Positions 1 through 8,681 of a DNA stretch of 64,000 nucleotides are shown one piece after another; positions within the stretch are counted from its first letter, which is position 1, and every line of letters begins with the position of its first letter. The stretch lies in the NCBI RefSeq assembly GCF_947490095.1, contig NZ_CANLFS010000005.1:1-64000 (forward strand), read 5' to 3'. The notes beneath the pieces are model-generated. The model saw only the letters and a program-made list of their open reading frames with translations. It had not been told where the DNA came from and did not search any database. Both the position numbers and the translations under genes were made by a program. The DNA is from an uncultured Halomonas sp. Its GTDB lineage: Bacteria; Pseudomonadota; Gammaproteobacteria; Pseudomonadales; Halomonadaceae.

Positions 1-795
1 GACATGGTCGGTATCGTGCCCGTCGGCGCCGATGAGGGCACCCGCGGCAACTATCAGCGCACCAAGAACGACACCGAGGGCCAGCTGAGGGCCCCCGCCG
101 ACACCGGCCTCTATGAACTGCGCTACATCCTGGACGAGGGCAAGAAGACTCTGGCCACCGCGCCCATCGAGGTCGTCGCCCCGGAAGTCAGCGTCTCGGG
201 GCCCGACCAGGTGGTCACCGGTGCCCTCTTCGAGGCGTCCTGGTCATCTCCCATCAACGCCTCCGACATGGTCGGTATCGTGCCCGTCGGCGCCGATGAG
301 GGCACCCGCGGCAACTATCAGCGCACCAAGAACGACACCGAAGGCCAGCTGAGGGCCCCCGCCGACACCGGCCTCTATGAGCTGCGCTACATCCTGGATG
401 AGGGCAAGAAGACCCTGGCCACCGCCGCTATCGAGGTCGTCGCCCCGGAAGTGGGTATTTCCGGACCCGACATCGTTCGAGCGGAGGGCGATGTGGATAT
501 TTCGTGGTCTTCTACGGTTCACCCCAGCGATATGGTCGCCATCGTGCCGGCCGGCGCCGACGAAGGCTCCCGCGGCAACTACCGACGCACCGGCAAGATG
601 ACGGAGACTCGACTGACCGCCCCGGCCGAAACGGGGCTCTATGAGATCCGCTATATCCTGGACGAAGGCAGGAAGACCCTGGCCAGCATACCCCTCGAAG
701 TCGTCGGCACCGACGCGCCACTGGATGATGGTGCCGGGCTCTCGGTGCCGCCATCAGCCGCGCCGGGTGACACGATCACCGTCGGCTGGACCGGA
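1..795 (+). repeat. Tandem 264-bp coding repeats (three units)
   Basis: The period is 264 bp (88 codons), seen from the recurrence of the same 30-base stretch at 4 and 268 and a diverged copy at 532. Units 1 and 2 differ at only a few bases over their shared length, while unit 3 is clearly older. The left end is cut by the window, so the full copy number is unknown. Confidence 0.9.
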
Positions 796-993
796 GGGAA
801 CGACAGCGGCGACCAGCGAATCGCCCTGGCCCGGAAGAATCAGCCGGATTTCAGCTGGATCAGCGTCCAGCCCATCGGCGACGCCGATACCATGGAGCTG
901 ACAATGCCTGATGAGGCGGGGGTCTATGAGGTCCGGTTCCTGGATATTGCCGGCCAGGAACTGCTCGGCCGGTCGGTAGTCCAGGTGGAGTGA
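1..993 (+). CDS. C-terminal part of a tandem-repeat surface/VWA-type protein (5' truncated by window)
   Basis: The frame is open from the first base, so this is only the C-terminal part of a longer protein. It consists of three copies of a unit of about 88 residues (units begin near bases 4, 268 and 532) and a fourth, diverged unit to the stop. Each unit carries a Trp-containing strand followed by an IVPxGADEG loop, then GLYE-[LI]-RYILDEG and TLA near its end, which suggests beta-sandwich modules. Similar units are known to me at the C-termini of some proteobacterial VWA-domain proteins, but no VWA domain is visible here, so that assignment is inference. The first two units are almost identical in protein and DNA. 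Function unknown; an extracytoplasmic location is plausible. Confidence 0.75.
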   Translation, partial: DMVGIVPVGADEGTRGNYQRTKNDTEGQLRAPADTGLYELRYILDEGKKTLATAPIEVVAPEVSVSGPDQVVTGALFEASWSSPINASDMVGIVPVGADEGTRGNYQRTKNDTEGQLRAPADTGLYELRYILDEGKKTLATAAIEVVAPEVGISGPDIVRAEGDVDISWSSTVHPSDMVAIVPAGADEGSRGNYRRTGKMTETRLTAPAETGLYEIRYILDEGRKTLASIPLEVVGTDAPLDDGAGLSVPPSAAPGDTITVGWTGGNDSGDQRIALARKNQPDFSWISVQPIGDADTMELTMPDEAGVYEVRFLDIAGQELLGRSVVQVE

Positions 994-1039
994 CCGCTCG
1001 ACCTTGCGTGATGCGCCGACACCGGCCGAGAGATTACGC

Positions 1040-1057
1040 GGCCCGGTTAAACGGGCC
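1040..1057. terminator. Hairpin between the convergent repeat gene and torD
   Basis: GGCCCG (1040-1045), a six-base loop, then CGGGCC (1052-1057). It overlaps the torD stop codon at 1047-1049. There is no T-tract on either side, so it may be a weak or factor-assisted terminator for the two convergent genes. Confidence 0.4.
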
Positions 1058-1739
1058 TCAGCTCCTCCACGAGGCGGCGACAGTAGGCATCGAGCAGGGC
1101 CAGCAGCGCCGGATAGAAATCACTGGCGGTCGTTACGCCGGCGCTTCTGGTGACTAGCCGGGGCAGCCAGCTGCACAGCTCATGCTCCACGAATGCTTCG
1201 AGATCCTGACGCCAACCCTCGCGGTCGGGGGTCTTGGCCTCGGCCAGCATCTGCAGGCGCGTGGCGAGGTAGTCGAGCATCACGGCCAGATGGTCGGCGG
1301 GTTCGGCCACATCACGCCTGACCGCATACCCCGCCGCGGCGAGTCGCGCCTCCATGCGTTCTGCCGCCTTACCGTGAAAGCCCTGCTTGTCGCCTGCATA
1401 CAAGGACGCATAGGGCGGCGCCCCGCTCCGTGCATCCGCCAGGAAGAGCTCGGTGAAGTCCGCCGCCAGCTCCAGACGCGGGGTCGTGAACATCACCAAC
1501 CGTGACAGCGCCCCCTTCAGACGCTCCACCTCATCGGTGATGCCGTGGGCATCGCGCAGGTAATCCAGGAAAGGGGCCGCCTCCCCCTGGCGGTAACGCT
1601 CCAGCGAGGCCTCATCCAGCTCCGCGCCGAGAACGGTCGCCAGCCAACGACACAGCAGGCTCTCCGACTCCCCGTCGACTGGCGAACCGCCACCCGCCTC
1701 CGGGCGGGCGGCGGCCAGGGACGATACTGGTTCCGTCAT
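1047..1739 (-). CDS. torD: TorD, TMAO reductase maturation chaperone
   Basis: Cytoplasmic chaperone of the TorD/DmsD family (230 residues, normal size). It binds the twin-arginine leader and apo-form of TorA and helps molybdenum-cofactor insertion before Tat export. The protein is all-helical in character, with the family's C-terminal helical region ending in a [11 protein letters not shown]-like tail. The start codon overlaps the torA stop by four bases (ATGA arrangement), which implies translational coupling. The position directly after torA is the usual place for this gene. The N-terminal 20 residues are poorly conserved in character, so a slightly later start is possible. Confidence 0.9.
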   Translation of the reverse strand: MTEPVSSLAAARPEAGGGSPVDGESESLLCRWLATVLGAELDEASLERYRQGEAAPFLDYLRDAHGITDEVERLKGALSRLVMFTTPRLELAADFTELFLADARSGAPPYASLYAGDKQGFHGKAAERMEARLAAAGYAVRRDVAEPADHLAVMLDYLATRLQMLAEAKTPDREGWRQDLEAFVEHELCSWLPRLVTRSAGVTTASDFYPALLALLDAYCRRLVEELRPV

Positions 1740-4243
1740 ATTTCCACCACGCTCGGTCCACCGAAGGAAGTGACCTCGGGCGCCTCGCCCTCGAAGCGCT
1801 CCATCTCCACGACGCAGGTGTTGGCACTCGGCGCCTGGGCGAGCCTGGAGGAGCCCACGTCGAGGGTCAGGGTGTTGGGGTCACCGTAGGTGTCCAAGGC
1901 CCCGATCTCCGGCCCGACGGGCCCGTACCAGGCCCCCTCCTGGATGCGCACCACGCCGGGAGGAAAGTCATCGGATACCACCGCCCCCGCCAGCAACTGT
2001 CCTCGATCGTTGAAGACACGCACCAGGTCGCCGTCCTGAATCCCGCGCTCCGAGGCATCCTGCGGACTCATGAAGATCGGCTCGCGTCCCTGAACGGCGT
2101 AAGTGGCCCGCAGTTCCTCGGACTCGCACATCTGGGAATGGAGGCGCTTGTCGGGATGCACCGACTGCAGCCACAGCGGATAGCGGTCCGAATTAGGGCC
2201 CCCGTGAGAACGTTCCGCCTTCTCCATCCAGGTCGGGTAGGCACGGCAGTCATCATAGCCATAGCGGGCGATCTTGCGGCTGGACACCTCGATAAAGCCG
2301 GAGGGCGTACCCAGCGCCTTGACCTCGGGCGCCTGGCGGAAGTCGGCATGGCGCACCCAGTTTTCCCCCGGGCCGAAGTCGACATAACCCTCCTGCCAGA
2401 ACTCGGCGAACTCGGGCATCGGCGAGGCCGCCTCGCCGTCACCGGAAGCCGGAACGAAGGACTTGTTCGCCTCGCGACACTCATCGTAGAGCTTCTTGAC
2501 CCAGCCCATTTCGTCCAGGCCCTGACGATACTCTTCATCACGCCCGAAGCGACGACATAGATCGGTGAAGATGTCGAAGTCGCTGCGGGAATGGAACAGC
2601 GGGTCCACCAGCTGGTGCATGGCCAGCACGCCGCGGCTGGAGTAGCTGCCGTAGATATCGATATCGTTGCGCTCGAACTGCGTACAGGCCGGCAGCACCA
2701 GGTCGGAGAAACGGCAGGTGGCGTTCCATGCATAGTCGACGGTCACCACCGTCTCCAGCTTGTGGAACGCCCGCTTCATGCGGTTGTGATCCTGATGGTG
2801 GTGCCAGGGGTTGCAGCCGCTGAAGACGCACATGCGAACATCCGGGAAGGTCACCTCGGCGCCGTTGTACTGGATGGTGTCTCCCGGGTTGAGCAGGCAA
2901 TCGATCCAGCGCGCCACCGGAATGGTCGAGGCGGCCCCCTGAAAGTCGGTGTTGTTGTGCACCGGCGTCTTGCCGGCATCCACGTTGCGCGGGAAGGCAC
3001 CCGGCGCGCTCGCCCCGGATGACGGCACGCCGATGGAGCTATAGTGGTGACCGTAGCTGATACCACCGCCGGGAAGGCCGATCTGACCCAGCATGGTGGC
3101 CAGCACGGCGCCCATCCAGTAGGGCTGTTCGCCGTGCTGCTGACGCTGTATGGCCCAGCCGAACAGCAGCTGAGTGCGGTCGGCCGCCAGCAATCGGGCA
3201 AAGTCGCGGATATCCTCGGCCGAAACGCCGCAGATCTCCGCCGCCCATTCCGGCGTCTTGGCCACGCCATCCTCGGCCTCGCCCTGGACATAGGCGATAA
3301 AGTCATCGAAGCCCAGCGCATAGGCGTCGATAAACGCCTGGCTGTGTAGCGCCTCGTTGTAGAGGGTGTGCGCCATGCCCAGCATGAACGCCACGTCGGT
3401 CATCGGGTTGACGTAGAGCTGCTCACAGCCCAGGTATTTCTGTGTCTTGGTGCGCACCGGGTCCACGCTGATCACGCGGATGCTGCCTTCCGCCACCCTG
3501 GCCTTGAGCTGCTCCAGGTAGGCGTAGGACTCATGGGTCTCGCAGTTCCACCCGACCTGCAGGTTCTTGTAGAGGTCGTTGCCCCACAGCACCACCGTCT
3601 TGCTGTTCTCGAGGATCAGTGGCCAGGAGGTGCCCTGGCTATACACCTCGGTGGAACCCAGCACATAGGGAAGGATGACCTGGCCGGCGCCGGTGGAGTA
3701 GTCACCCACCTTCTTGACGAAGTGACCGTGCATCGCCACCGCCCGCTGCATATGGTTGCCGCAGCTGTGCATCTGGCCGGTCTGACGCCAGCCGGTGGCC
3801 CCAGCATAGAGTGCCCAGGGGCCATATTCGGTCTGGACGCGCTCCAGTTCCTCATGGAAGAGGTCGAGCGCGGCATCCCAGGTCAGACGCACAAAGCGGT
3901 TGTCGCCCCGGGTGGTGCGATCGCCATTATGGCGATTCTTCAGCCACTCCAGGCGCACCATGGGGTAGCGGATACGCGAGGGGTTATAGATTAACCCCTT
4001 GATACCGTTGAGCATCTCGGTGGGATACTGGTCGGCACCGAACGGCTTCACCTCGGCCACCTTGCCCCCCTTCACCAGGGCATTCATCGCGCCCCAGTGA
4101 GACCCGGCTGTCTTCCAGACGCCCAGCTCGGTCACACCCGTGGCGGCGGCCGCCGCGGTGCTGGTGAGTAGCCCGGGGCCGACCAGCGAGGCTGCGGAGC
4201 CGGCCATGGCTCCCTTGAGGAAACGTCTACGGCTGATAGTCAT
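1736..4243 (-). CDS. torA: TorA, periplasmic trimethylamine-N-oxide reductase
   Basis: Molybdopterin-dependent terminal reductase converting TMAO to trimethylamine in the periplasm during anaerobic respiration. The 835-residue length fits the family. A twin-arginine signal (SRRRFLKG, residues 4-11) is followed by a hydrophobic stretch and an AAAAA-type cleavage region near residue 35. The GDYSTGA motif contains Ser183, the expected molybdenum ligand of the TorA/DMSO reductase group. Further landmarks are the QHGEQPYW and [10 protein letters not shown] segments and a C-terminal dinucleotide-binding domain. There are no N-terminal iron-sulfur cysteines, again as in TorA/DorA. Electrons should come from TorC, encoded upstream. 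BisC and TorZ are the alternatives, but the TorC/TorD neighbours favour TorA. Confidence 0.95.
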   Translation of the reverse strand: MTISRRRFLKGAMAGSAASLVGPGLLTSTAAAAATGVTELGVWKTAGSHWGAMNALVKGGKVAEVKPFGADQYPTEMLNGIKGLIYNPSRIRYPMVRLEWLKNRHNGDRTTRGDNRFVRLTWDAALDLFHEELERVQTEYGPWALYAGATGWRQTGQMHSCGNHMQRAVAMHGHFVKKVGDYSTGAGQVILPYVLGSTEVYSQGTSWPLILENSKTVVLWGNDLYKNLQVGWNCETHESYAYLEQLKARVAEGSIRVISVDPVRTKTQKYLGCEQLYVNPMTDVAFMLGMAHTLYNEALHSQAFIDAYALGFDDFIAYVQGEAEDGVAKTPEWAAEICGVSAEDIRDFARLLAADRTQLLFGWAIQRQQHGEQPYWMGAVLATMLGQIGLPGGGISYGHHYSSIGVPSSGASAPGAFPRNVDAGKTPVHNNTDFQGAASTIPVARWIDCLLNPGDTIQYNGAEVTFPDVRMCVFSGCNPWHHHQDHNRMKRAFHKLETVVTVDYAWNATCRFSDLVLPACTQFERNDIDIYGSYSSRGVLAMHQLVDPLFHSRSDFDIFTDLCRRFGRDEEYRQGLDEMGWVKKLYDECREANKSFVPASGDGEAASPMPEFAEFWQEGYVDFGPGENWVRHADFRQAPEVKALGTPSGFIEVSSRKIARYGYDDCRAYPTWMEKAERSHGGPNSDRYPLWLQSVHPDKRLHSQMCESEELRATYAVQGREPIFMSPQDASERGIQDGDLVRVFNDRGQLLAGAVVSDDFPPGVVRIQEGAWYGPVGPEIGALDTYGDPNTLTLDVGSSRLAQAPSANTCVVEMERFEGEAPEVTSFGGPSVVEI

Positions 4244-4261
4244 GAGAGCTCCTTGGGCATA

Positions 4262-5449
4262 TCAGTGGGCGCCTTCGGCATAGTCGGAGGAGTGCATTTG
4301 CAGGTACTTGAGCACCAGTTCCTGGGTGCCGGCACTCAGGTTGGTGAAGCCCACCATGCCGGAGAACATCGCCGGCCAGGTGTTGGCATCGAAGTGCTCG
4401 GGCGCCGGCTCGGTATGACAGACACTACAGGCATCGCGATAGGTCTCTCCGGCGGTCTCCCAGAGGGCATCGCGGTTTTCGAGATAGGCCCCCTTCTCGG
4501 CCCACAACGCCACGTTCACGCTGCCCCAGGGCAGGCCCGTCATGTCATCCACGACCCCGGTCTCCCGGACCTCGATCAGGGAGTCATTCTGGGCGACCTC
4601 CTTGTCGAGAACCGCACTGCTGATGTTCTGGCCAAAGTCCTCGTAGAGCACGCGTCCGAAGCCCTTCTCCTTGCGCCATGCGGGGATCTCCAGCCTTACG
4701 CTATCGCCCCGGGTCTCGACGATATTGACCTCGGTGGCCACCTGCAGGACACCGGCGCGCTCGGTGAGCTCGGAATCGGTGAACAGGTCCACCGACTTGG
4801 CGCTATAGTACTGCTGCCCCTCGTCCAGGCTGACCGAGGTGGCTTCGCGCACCAGGCGTGCCAGCATGGGGTCCTGTGTGCTGCCCATCTGGTCGGGCAG
4901 CTTGTGCGCGATGCCCTTGTGGCAGTCCACACAGCTCTGATCACGCTCGGCGGCGGGCTCCATGAAGCGCCGCGCCTCGTCGGACATCTTGTCCCAATCC
5001 ATGCTGTTGTAGTCATGGCAGCTGCGGCACTCCAGGGAGCCGTTGGCCTTGAATCGCGACCACTCGTGCTGGGCCAGCTCCAGGCGCTTGGCCTCGAACT
5101 TCTCGGGGGTATCGATGGTGCCGAAGATGGCCCCCCATACCTCCTTGCTGGCCTGCATCTTGCGCGCGATCTTGGCCGTCCAGTCGTGGGGCACGTGGCA
5201 ATCCGAGCAGATCGCCCGCACCCCGGTACGGTTGGACCAGTGCACGGTGCTCTGCAGCTCCTGATAGACGTTATCCTCCATCTCGTGGCAGCTGACGCAG
5301 AACTCCTCGGTGTTGGTGTATTCCATGGCCGTGTTGAAGCCGCCCCAGAACACGATACCGGCGAGGAAGCTGACGATAATGATGACCCCCAGGCTGATAT
5401 GCACCGGGGGCTTCTTCAGGGTATTCCACAGGATTGCGATGATCTTCAT
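4262..5449 (-). CDS. torC: TorC, membrane-anchored pentahaem cytochrome c
   Basis: NapC/NirT-type quinol dehydrogenase that passes electrons from membrane menaquinol/ubiquinol to TorA. One N-terminal transmembrane helix (about residues 17-38) anchors a periplasmic part with four CxxCH sites in the NapC domain (residues 51, 81, 141 and 173). A fifth CxxCH lies near residue 341 in the C-terminal TorC-specific domain. Length (395) and haem count match TorC rather than tetrahaem NapC. It lies between torE and torA on the same strand. Confidence 0.95.
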   Translation of the reverse strand: MKIIAILWNTLKKPPVHISLGVIIIVSFLAGIVFWGGFNTAMEYTNTEEFCVSCHEMEDNVYQELQSTVHWSNRTGVRAICSDCHVPHDWTAKIARKMQASKEVWGAIFGTIDTPEKFEAKRLELAQHEWSRFKANGSLECRSCHDYNSMDWDKMSDEARRFMEPAAERDQSCVDCHKGIAHKLPDQMGSTQDPMLARLVREATSVSLDEGQQYYSAKSVDLFTDSELTERAGVLQVATEVNIVETRGDSVRLEIPAWRKEKGFGRVLYEDFGQNISSAVLDKEVAQNDSLIEVRETGVVDDMTGLPWGSVNVALWAEKGAYLENRDALWETAGETYRDACSVCHTEPAPEHFDANTWPAMFSGMVGFTNLSAGTQELVLKYLQMHSSDYAEGAH

Positions 5450-5476
5450 GTCTCGTCTCTCTCAGTCACTAAGGGG

Positions 5477-5653
5477 TCAACCGCCATGCCCGGGCGGCCC
5501 CAGCACGAAGACCTGCAGCATCCACACCACGAACCCATAACCGCCAACCACCGCGATCGTCAGCAGCGGTACGCCGATCGCCACCACAAAAAGAAAGGCA
5601 AGCCACTCGCGTCGCTTGCCCACAGAGCCCGATTCGCTCTTGCCCTCTGCCAT
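5477..5653 (-). CDS. torE: TorE/NapE-like small membrane protein
   Basis: A 58-residue reading frame starts at the ATG at 5653 and stops at 5477. The protein begins with a charged stretch (MAEGKSESGSVGKRREW) followed by one long transmembrane segment (about residues 18-50) with a GxPLLTIAVVGGYGF core. This is the size and plan of TorE/NapE proteins, which precede torC in Vibrio- and Shewanella-type tor operons. Its role in electron transfer is not established. The gap to torC is 27 bases, so it is probably the first gene of the operon. Confidence 0.8.
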   Translation of the reverse strand: MAEGKSESGSVGKRREWLAFLFVVAIGVPLLTIAVVGGYGFVVWMLQVFVLGPPGHGG

Positions 5654-5953
5654 ATAGTCCCCCTACCGACCCACTGATACGACTTTAGTATGCGTCAAGG
5701 CGCATATGCTTATCATTGAATTCACTTGGTAGGCCAAGGGTAGCAGGCTATTAGACACTTACCATGACACTCATCAAGAAATGGTCATTCCCTATGGACG
5801 AACCCTCCAAGACGAAATTCGTCTTGGGCCTGGCGCGAAACCACTTGATACCAGCCTCGGAGGGCGCCATTATCGGCGGCCTCTCGTCATCTCCTGCCCG
5901 GGAGCCAGGCGAGGCCAAGACACGTCTTCTTTACCCGTTCTGGATTCCTACCC
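5654..5953. other. Intergenic region upstream of torE and of the carboxynorspermidine genes
   Basis: About 300 bases between two divergent transcription units. It must hold the torECAD promoter on the minus strand and the promoter for the polyamine genes on the plus strand. I could not pick out convincing TorR boxes or -35/-10 pairs. A short open frame beginning at 5764 runs on into the next gene out of frame and does not look coding. Confidence 0.5.
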
Positions 5954-7153
5954 ATGAGCAAAGTCCTGATTATCGGCGCCGGCGGCGTCGGCGGTGTCGT
6001 TACCCACAAGTGCGCCCAGCATCCCGACGTCTTCAGCGAGATCCTGTTGGCCAGCCGCAACGAGGCGAAGTGCCAGGCCATCGCCGAGCAGCTGGATCGC
6101 CCGATCCAGACCGCCACGGTGGATGCGGATGACGTCGACGCGCTGGTCGCGCTGATCGAGTCCTTCAAGCCCGATGTACTGATCCACGTGGCCCTGCCCT
6201 ATCAGGACCTGACCATCATGGAGGCCTGCCTGCGCACCGGGGTGCCTTACCTGGATACCGCCAACTACGAGCATCCCGACGAGGCGAAGTTCGAGTACAA
6301 GGAACAGTGGGCCTTCCAGGAGCGCTATGCCGAGGCCGGCAACATGGCCACCCTGGGCTGTGGCTTCGACCCGGGCATGACCAATATCTACTGCGCCTAC
6401 GCCCAGAAGAACCTGTTCGACGAAATCCATCGCATCGATATCCTCGACGCCAATGGCGGCGACCATGGCTACCCCTTCGCCACCAACTTCAACCCGGAGA
6501 TCAATATTCGCGAAATCACCGCGAAGGGTCGCTACTGGGAAAAGGGCGAGTGGAAGGAGACCGCGCCGCTGGCCGAGAAGCGCACCTTCAACTTCGACGG
6601 CATCGGCGAGAAGGACCTGTATCTCCTGTATCACGAGGAGATGGAATCCCTGTGCCAGAACATCAAGGGGCTGGAGCGCATCCGCTTCTGGATGACCTTC
6701 TCCGACCAGTACATCACCCATCTCAAGGTGCTCGAGAACGTCGGCATGACCCGCATCGAGCCGGTCGAGGTAAACGGCACCGAGATCGCTCCACTGGAGT
6801 TCCTCAAGGCGGTGCTGCCCGACCCGGCCTCGCTGGGCCCGCGCACCAAGGGCAAGACCAACATCGGCATCATTGCCGACGGCATCAAGGACGGCAAGCG
6901 TCGCAAGGTGCATATCTATAACATCTGCGACCACCAGCAGTGCTATGCGGAGGTCAAGTCTCAGGCCGTGTCGTATACCACCGGCGTGCCGGCGGTGACC
7001 GGCGCCATGCTGATGCTGGAAGGCATCTGGAAGGGAGACGGCGTGTTCAACGTCGAACAGCTCGACCCCGACCCCTTCATGGAGCGCATCGGCGAGATGG
7101 GCCTGCCCTGGCAGGTGGTCGAACTCGACCCCGACCACGACCCGCTGGCCTGA
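5954..7153 (+). CDS. Carboxynorspermidine/carboxyspermidine dehydrogenase
   Basis: Saccharopine-dehydrogenase-family enzyme (399 residues) that reductively condenses L-aspartate semialdehyde with a diamine (diaminopropane or putrescine), giving carboxynorspermidine or carboxyspermidine with NADPH. An N-terminal Rossmann motif GAGGVGG (residues 8-14) is followed by the family's substrate domain, including the GCGFDPGMTN segment. It lies three bases upstream of the matching decarboxylase, which makes this function much more likely than lysine-catabolic saccharopine dehydrogenase. The ribosome-binding site is weak. The enzyme is cytoplasmic. Confidence 0.9.
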   Translation: MSKVLIIGAGGVGGVVTHKCAQHPDVFSEILLASRNEAKCQAIAEQLDRPIQTATVDADDVDALVALIESFKPDVLIHVALPYQDLTIMEACLRTGVPYLDTANYEHPDEAKFEYKEQWAFQERYAEAGNMATLGCGFDPGMTNIYCAYAQKNLFDEIHRIDILDANGGDHGYPFATNFNPEINIREITAKGRYWEKGEWKETAPLAEKRTFNFDGIGEKDLYLLYHEEMESLCQNIKGLERIRFWMTFSDQYITHLKVLENVGMTRIEPVEVNGTEIAPLEFLKAVLPDPASLGPRTKGKTNIGIIADGIKDGKRRKVHIYNICDHQQCYAEVKSQAVSYTTGVPAVTGAMLMLEGIWKGDGVFNVEQLDPDPFMERIGEMGLPWQVVELDPDHDPLA

Positions 7154-7156
7154 ATC

Positions 7157-8335
7157 ATGGCGAACACTCACGACGCGGCCTCGAACGCCGAGCTCGATTT
7201 CGACGTTCGCGCCTGCCCCTCGCCCGCCTATGTGGTCGACGACGCCCTGCTGCGCCGTAACCTGGAGCGCCTCGGTGACGTCCAGGCGGCGAGCGGTGCG
7301 AAGATACTGCTGGCGCTGAAGGGCTTCGCCATGTGGGACACCTTCCCGCTGGTGCGCCAGTATCTGGTGGGTACCACGGCCAGCGGCCAGGACGAGGCCC
7401 GCCTGGGCTTTGAGGCCTTCGGCGGCGAGGTGCACTGTTTCTCACCGGCCTTCGGGGACGAGGAGATGGGCGTGGTGCTGCGCTACGCCGACCACCTCAG
7501 CTTCAACTCGCCGAGCCAGTGGCGACACTTCCGTGAGACGGTCGCGGCGGCGCCACGCCGGGTCTCCTGCGGGCTGCGGGTCAACCCGGAGCACTCCACC
7601 GGCGACGTGCCGCTCTACGACCCCTGCGCGCCGGGCTCCCGGCTCGGCACTCGGGCCCGGGAGCTCTCCCCCGAGGCGATGGAGGGGCTCGAGGGGCTGC
7701 ACTTTCATACCCTGTGCGAGCAGAACAGCGACGACCTGGAGTCGACCCTGGCGGCCTTCGAGGCCAAGTTCGGTGGGTATCTCGCCGACCTGGCGTGGGT
7801 CAACTTCGGTGGCGGCCACCATATCACCCGCGACGACTACGATATCGAACGCCTGGTGCGGGTGATTCGAGACTTCCGTGGGCGCCACCCACATTTGGAG
7901 GTCTACCTGGAGCCGGGCGAAGCCATCGCCCTCAATACCGGCTACCTGGTCTGCACGGTGCTGGATATCGTCGACAACGACGGTCCCATCGCCATCCTCG
8001 ACACCTCCGCCACGGCGCATATGCCAGACGTGCTGGAGATGCCCTACCGCCCCGAGATCATCGGCGGCGGCGAGCCTGGCGAGAAGGCCCATACCTACCG
8101 CCTGGGTGGCCAGACCTGCCTGGCCGGGGATATCGTCGGCGCGTACAGCTTCGATGCGCCCCTCGCCATCGGCGACCGCCTGGTGTTCACCGACATGGCC
8201 CACTACACCATGGTCAAGACCACCACCTTCAACGGCATCCGCCTGCCCTCGATCTGCCGTATCGACGAGACCAGCCGCGCGATCCGCACGGTCAAGACCT
8301 TCGGCTATGAGGACTATAGGCAACGGCTGAGCTGA
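7157..8335 (+). CDS. nspC: Carboxynorspermidine decarboxylase
   Basis: PLP-dependent decarboxylase of the alanine racemase-like fold (392 residues) that removes the carboxyl group from carboxynorspermidine or carboxyspermidine to give norspermidine or spermidine. The PLP lysine is Lys55 in the LALKGF motif. A glycine-rich phosphate-binding segment (NFGGGHH), the LEPGEA motif and a C-terminal active-site YEDY region are visible. The gene follows the dehydrogenase after three bases and is presumably co-transcribed. With no speE visible here, this pair may be the cell's triamine route, but the rest of the genome cannot be seen. Confidence 0.92.
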   Translation: MANTHDAASNAELDFDVRACPSPAYVVDDALLRRNLERLGDVQAASGAKILLALKGFAMWDTFPLVRQYLVGTTASGQDEARLGFEAFGGEVHCFSPAFGDEEMGVVLRYADHLSFNSPSQWRHFRETVAAAPRRVSCGLRVNPEHSTGDVPLYDPCAPGSRLGTRARELSPEAMEGLEGLHFHTLCEQNSDDLESTLAAFEAKFGGYLADLAWVNFGGGHHITRDDYDIERLVRVIRDFRGRHPHLEVYLEPGEAIALNTGYLVCTVLDIVDNDGPIAILDTSATAHMPDVLEMPYRPEIIGGGEPGEKAHTYRLGGQTCLAGDIVGAYSFDAPLAIGDRLVFTDMAHYTMVKTTTFNGIRLPSICRIDETSRAIRTVKTFGYEDYRQRLS

Positions 8336-8681
8336 ACCCCATCTCACTATCCGCCGCACGGGGTGAACTGCGCATCGGCGATAACCAAGTCGGTTAATGT
8401 GACGTAAGCCGTTGCAGAACCCGACTTGGAGGGATAGCCTCCATTCTAGGCTCTAGGCAAACAGCATCTATAATCAATATAGAAAAAACTCATTGATGCT
8501 GTAAGCGCGCGTCATACATCATATTAATGTTAAACGCTAATTTACGACCTCGCCTCGCACACCATCGAGATGTCCGCAGCTATCAGCAGGCTGATACAAC
8601 CAGCAGCAAGCCAACGCTAGTCAAACACGGAACCTTAGCCATACGGCTGTGAGGCCTTCTGTCCACGAGAGGGGAGTCAGC
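8336..8681. other. Intergenic region between nspC and the LacI-type regulator
   Basis: About 346 bases that become distinctly AT-richer from 8460 on, where the atypical module begins. Two inverted repeats are visible. TGGAGG-GATAG-CCTCCA (8427-8443) could end the nspC transcript. ACAGCATC (8461-8468) pairs with GATGCTGT (8495-8502) across a long AT-rich loop. No gene was recognised. Confidence 0.5.

Noticed and set aside
4253-5677. Long plus-strand open frame of 474 codons opposite torC
   Set aside because: It is antisense to torC and its five haem motifs; composition (Leu, Gly, His, Val rich) is typical of antisense shadows of GC-rich genes.
5654-5760. Possible TorR boxes upstream of torE
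   Set aside because: No repeated decamer close to the known TorR consensus could be found by eye.
5764-6132. Open frame of 122 codons upstream of and overlapping the carboxynorspermidine dehydrogenase
   Set aside because: It overlaps the real gene in another frame for about half its length, has no recognisable domain and its second half is Arg-rich shadow sequence.
5948-7435. Minus-strand open frame of 495 codons opposite the polyamine genes
   Set aside because: Antisense to two well-supported enzymes and without any conserved motif.
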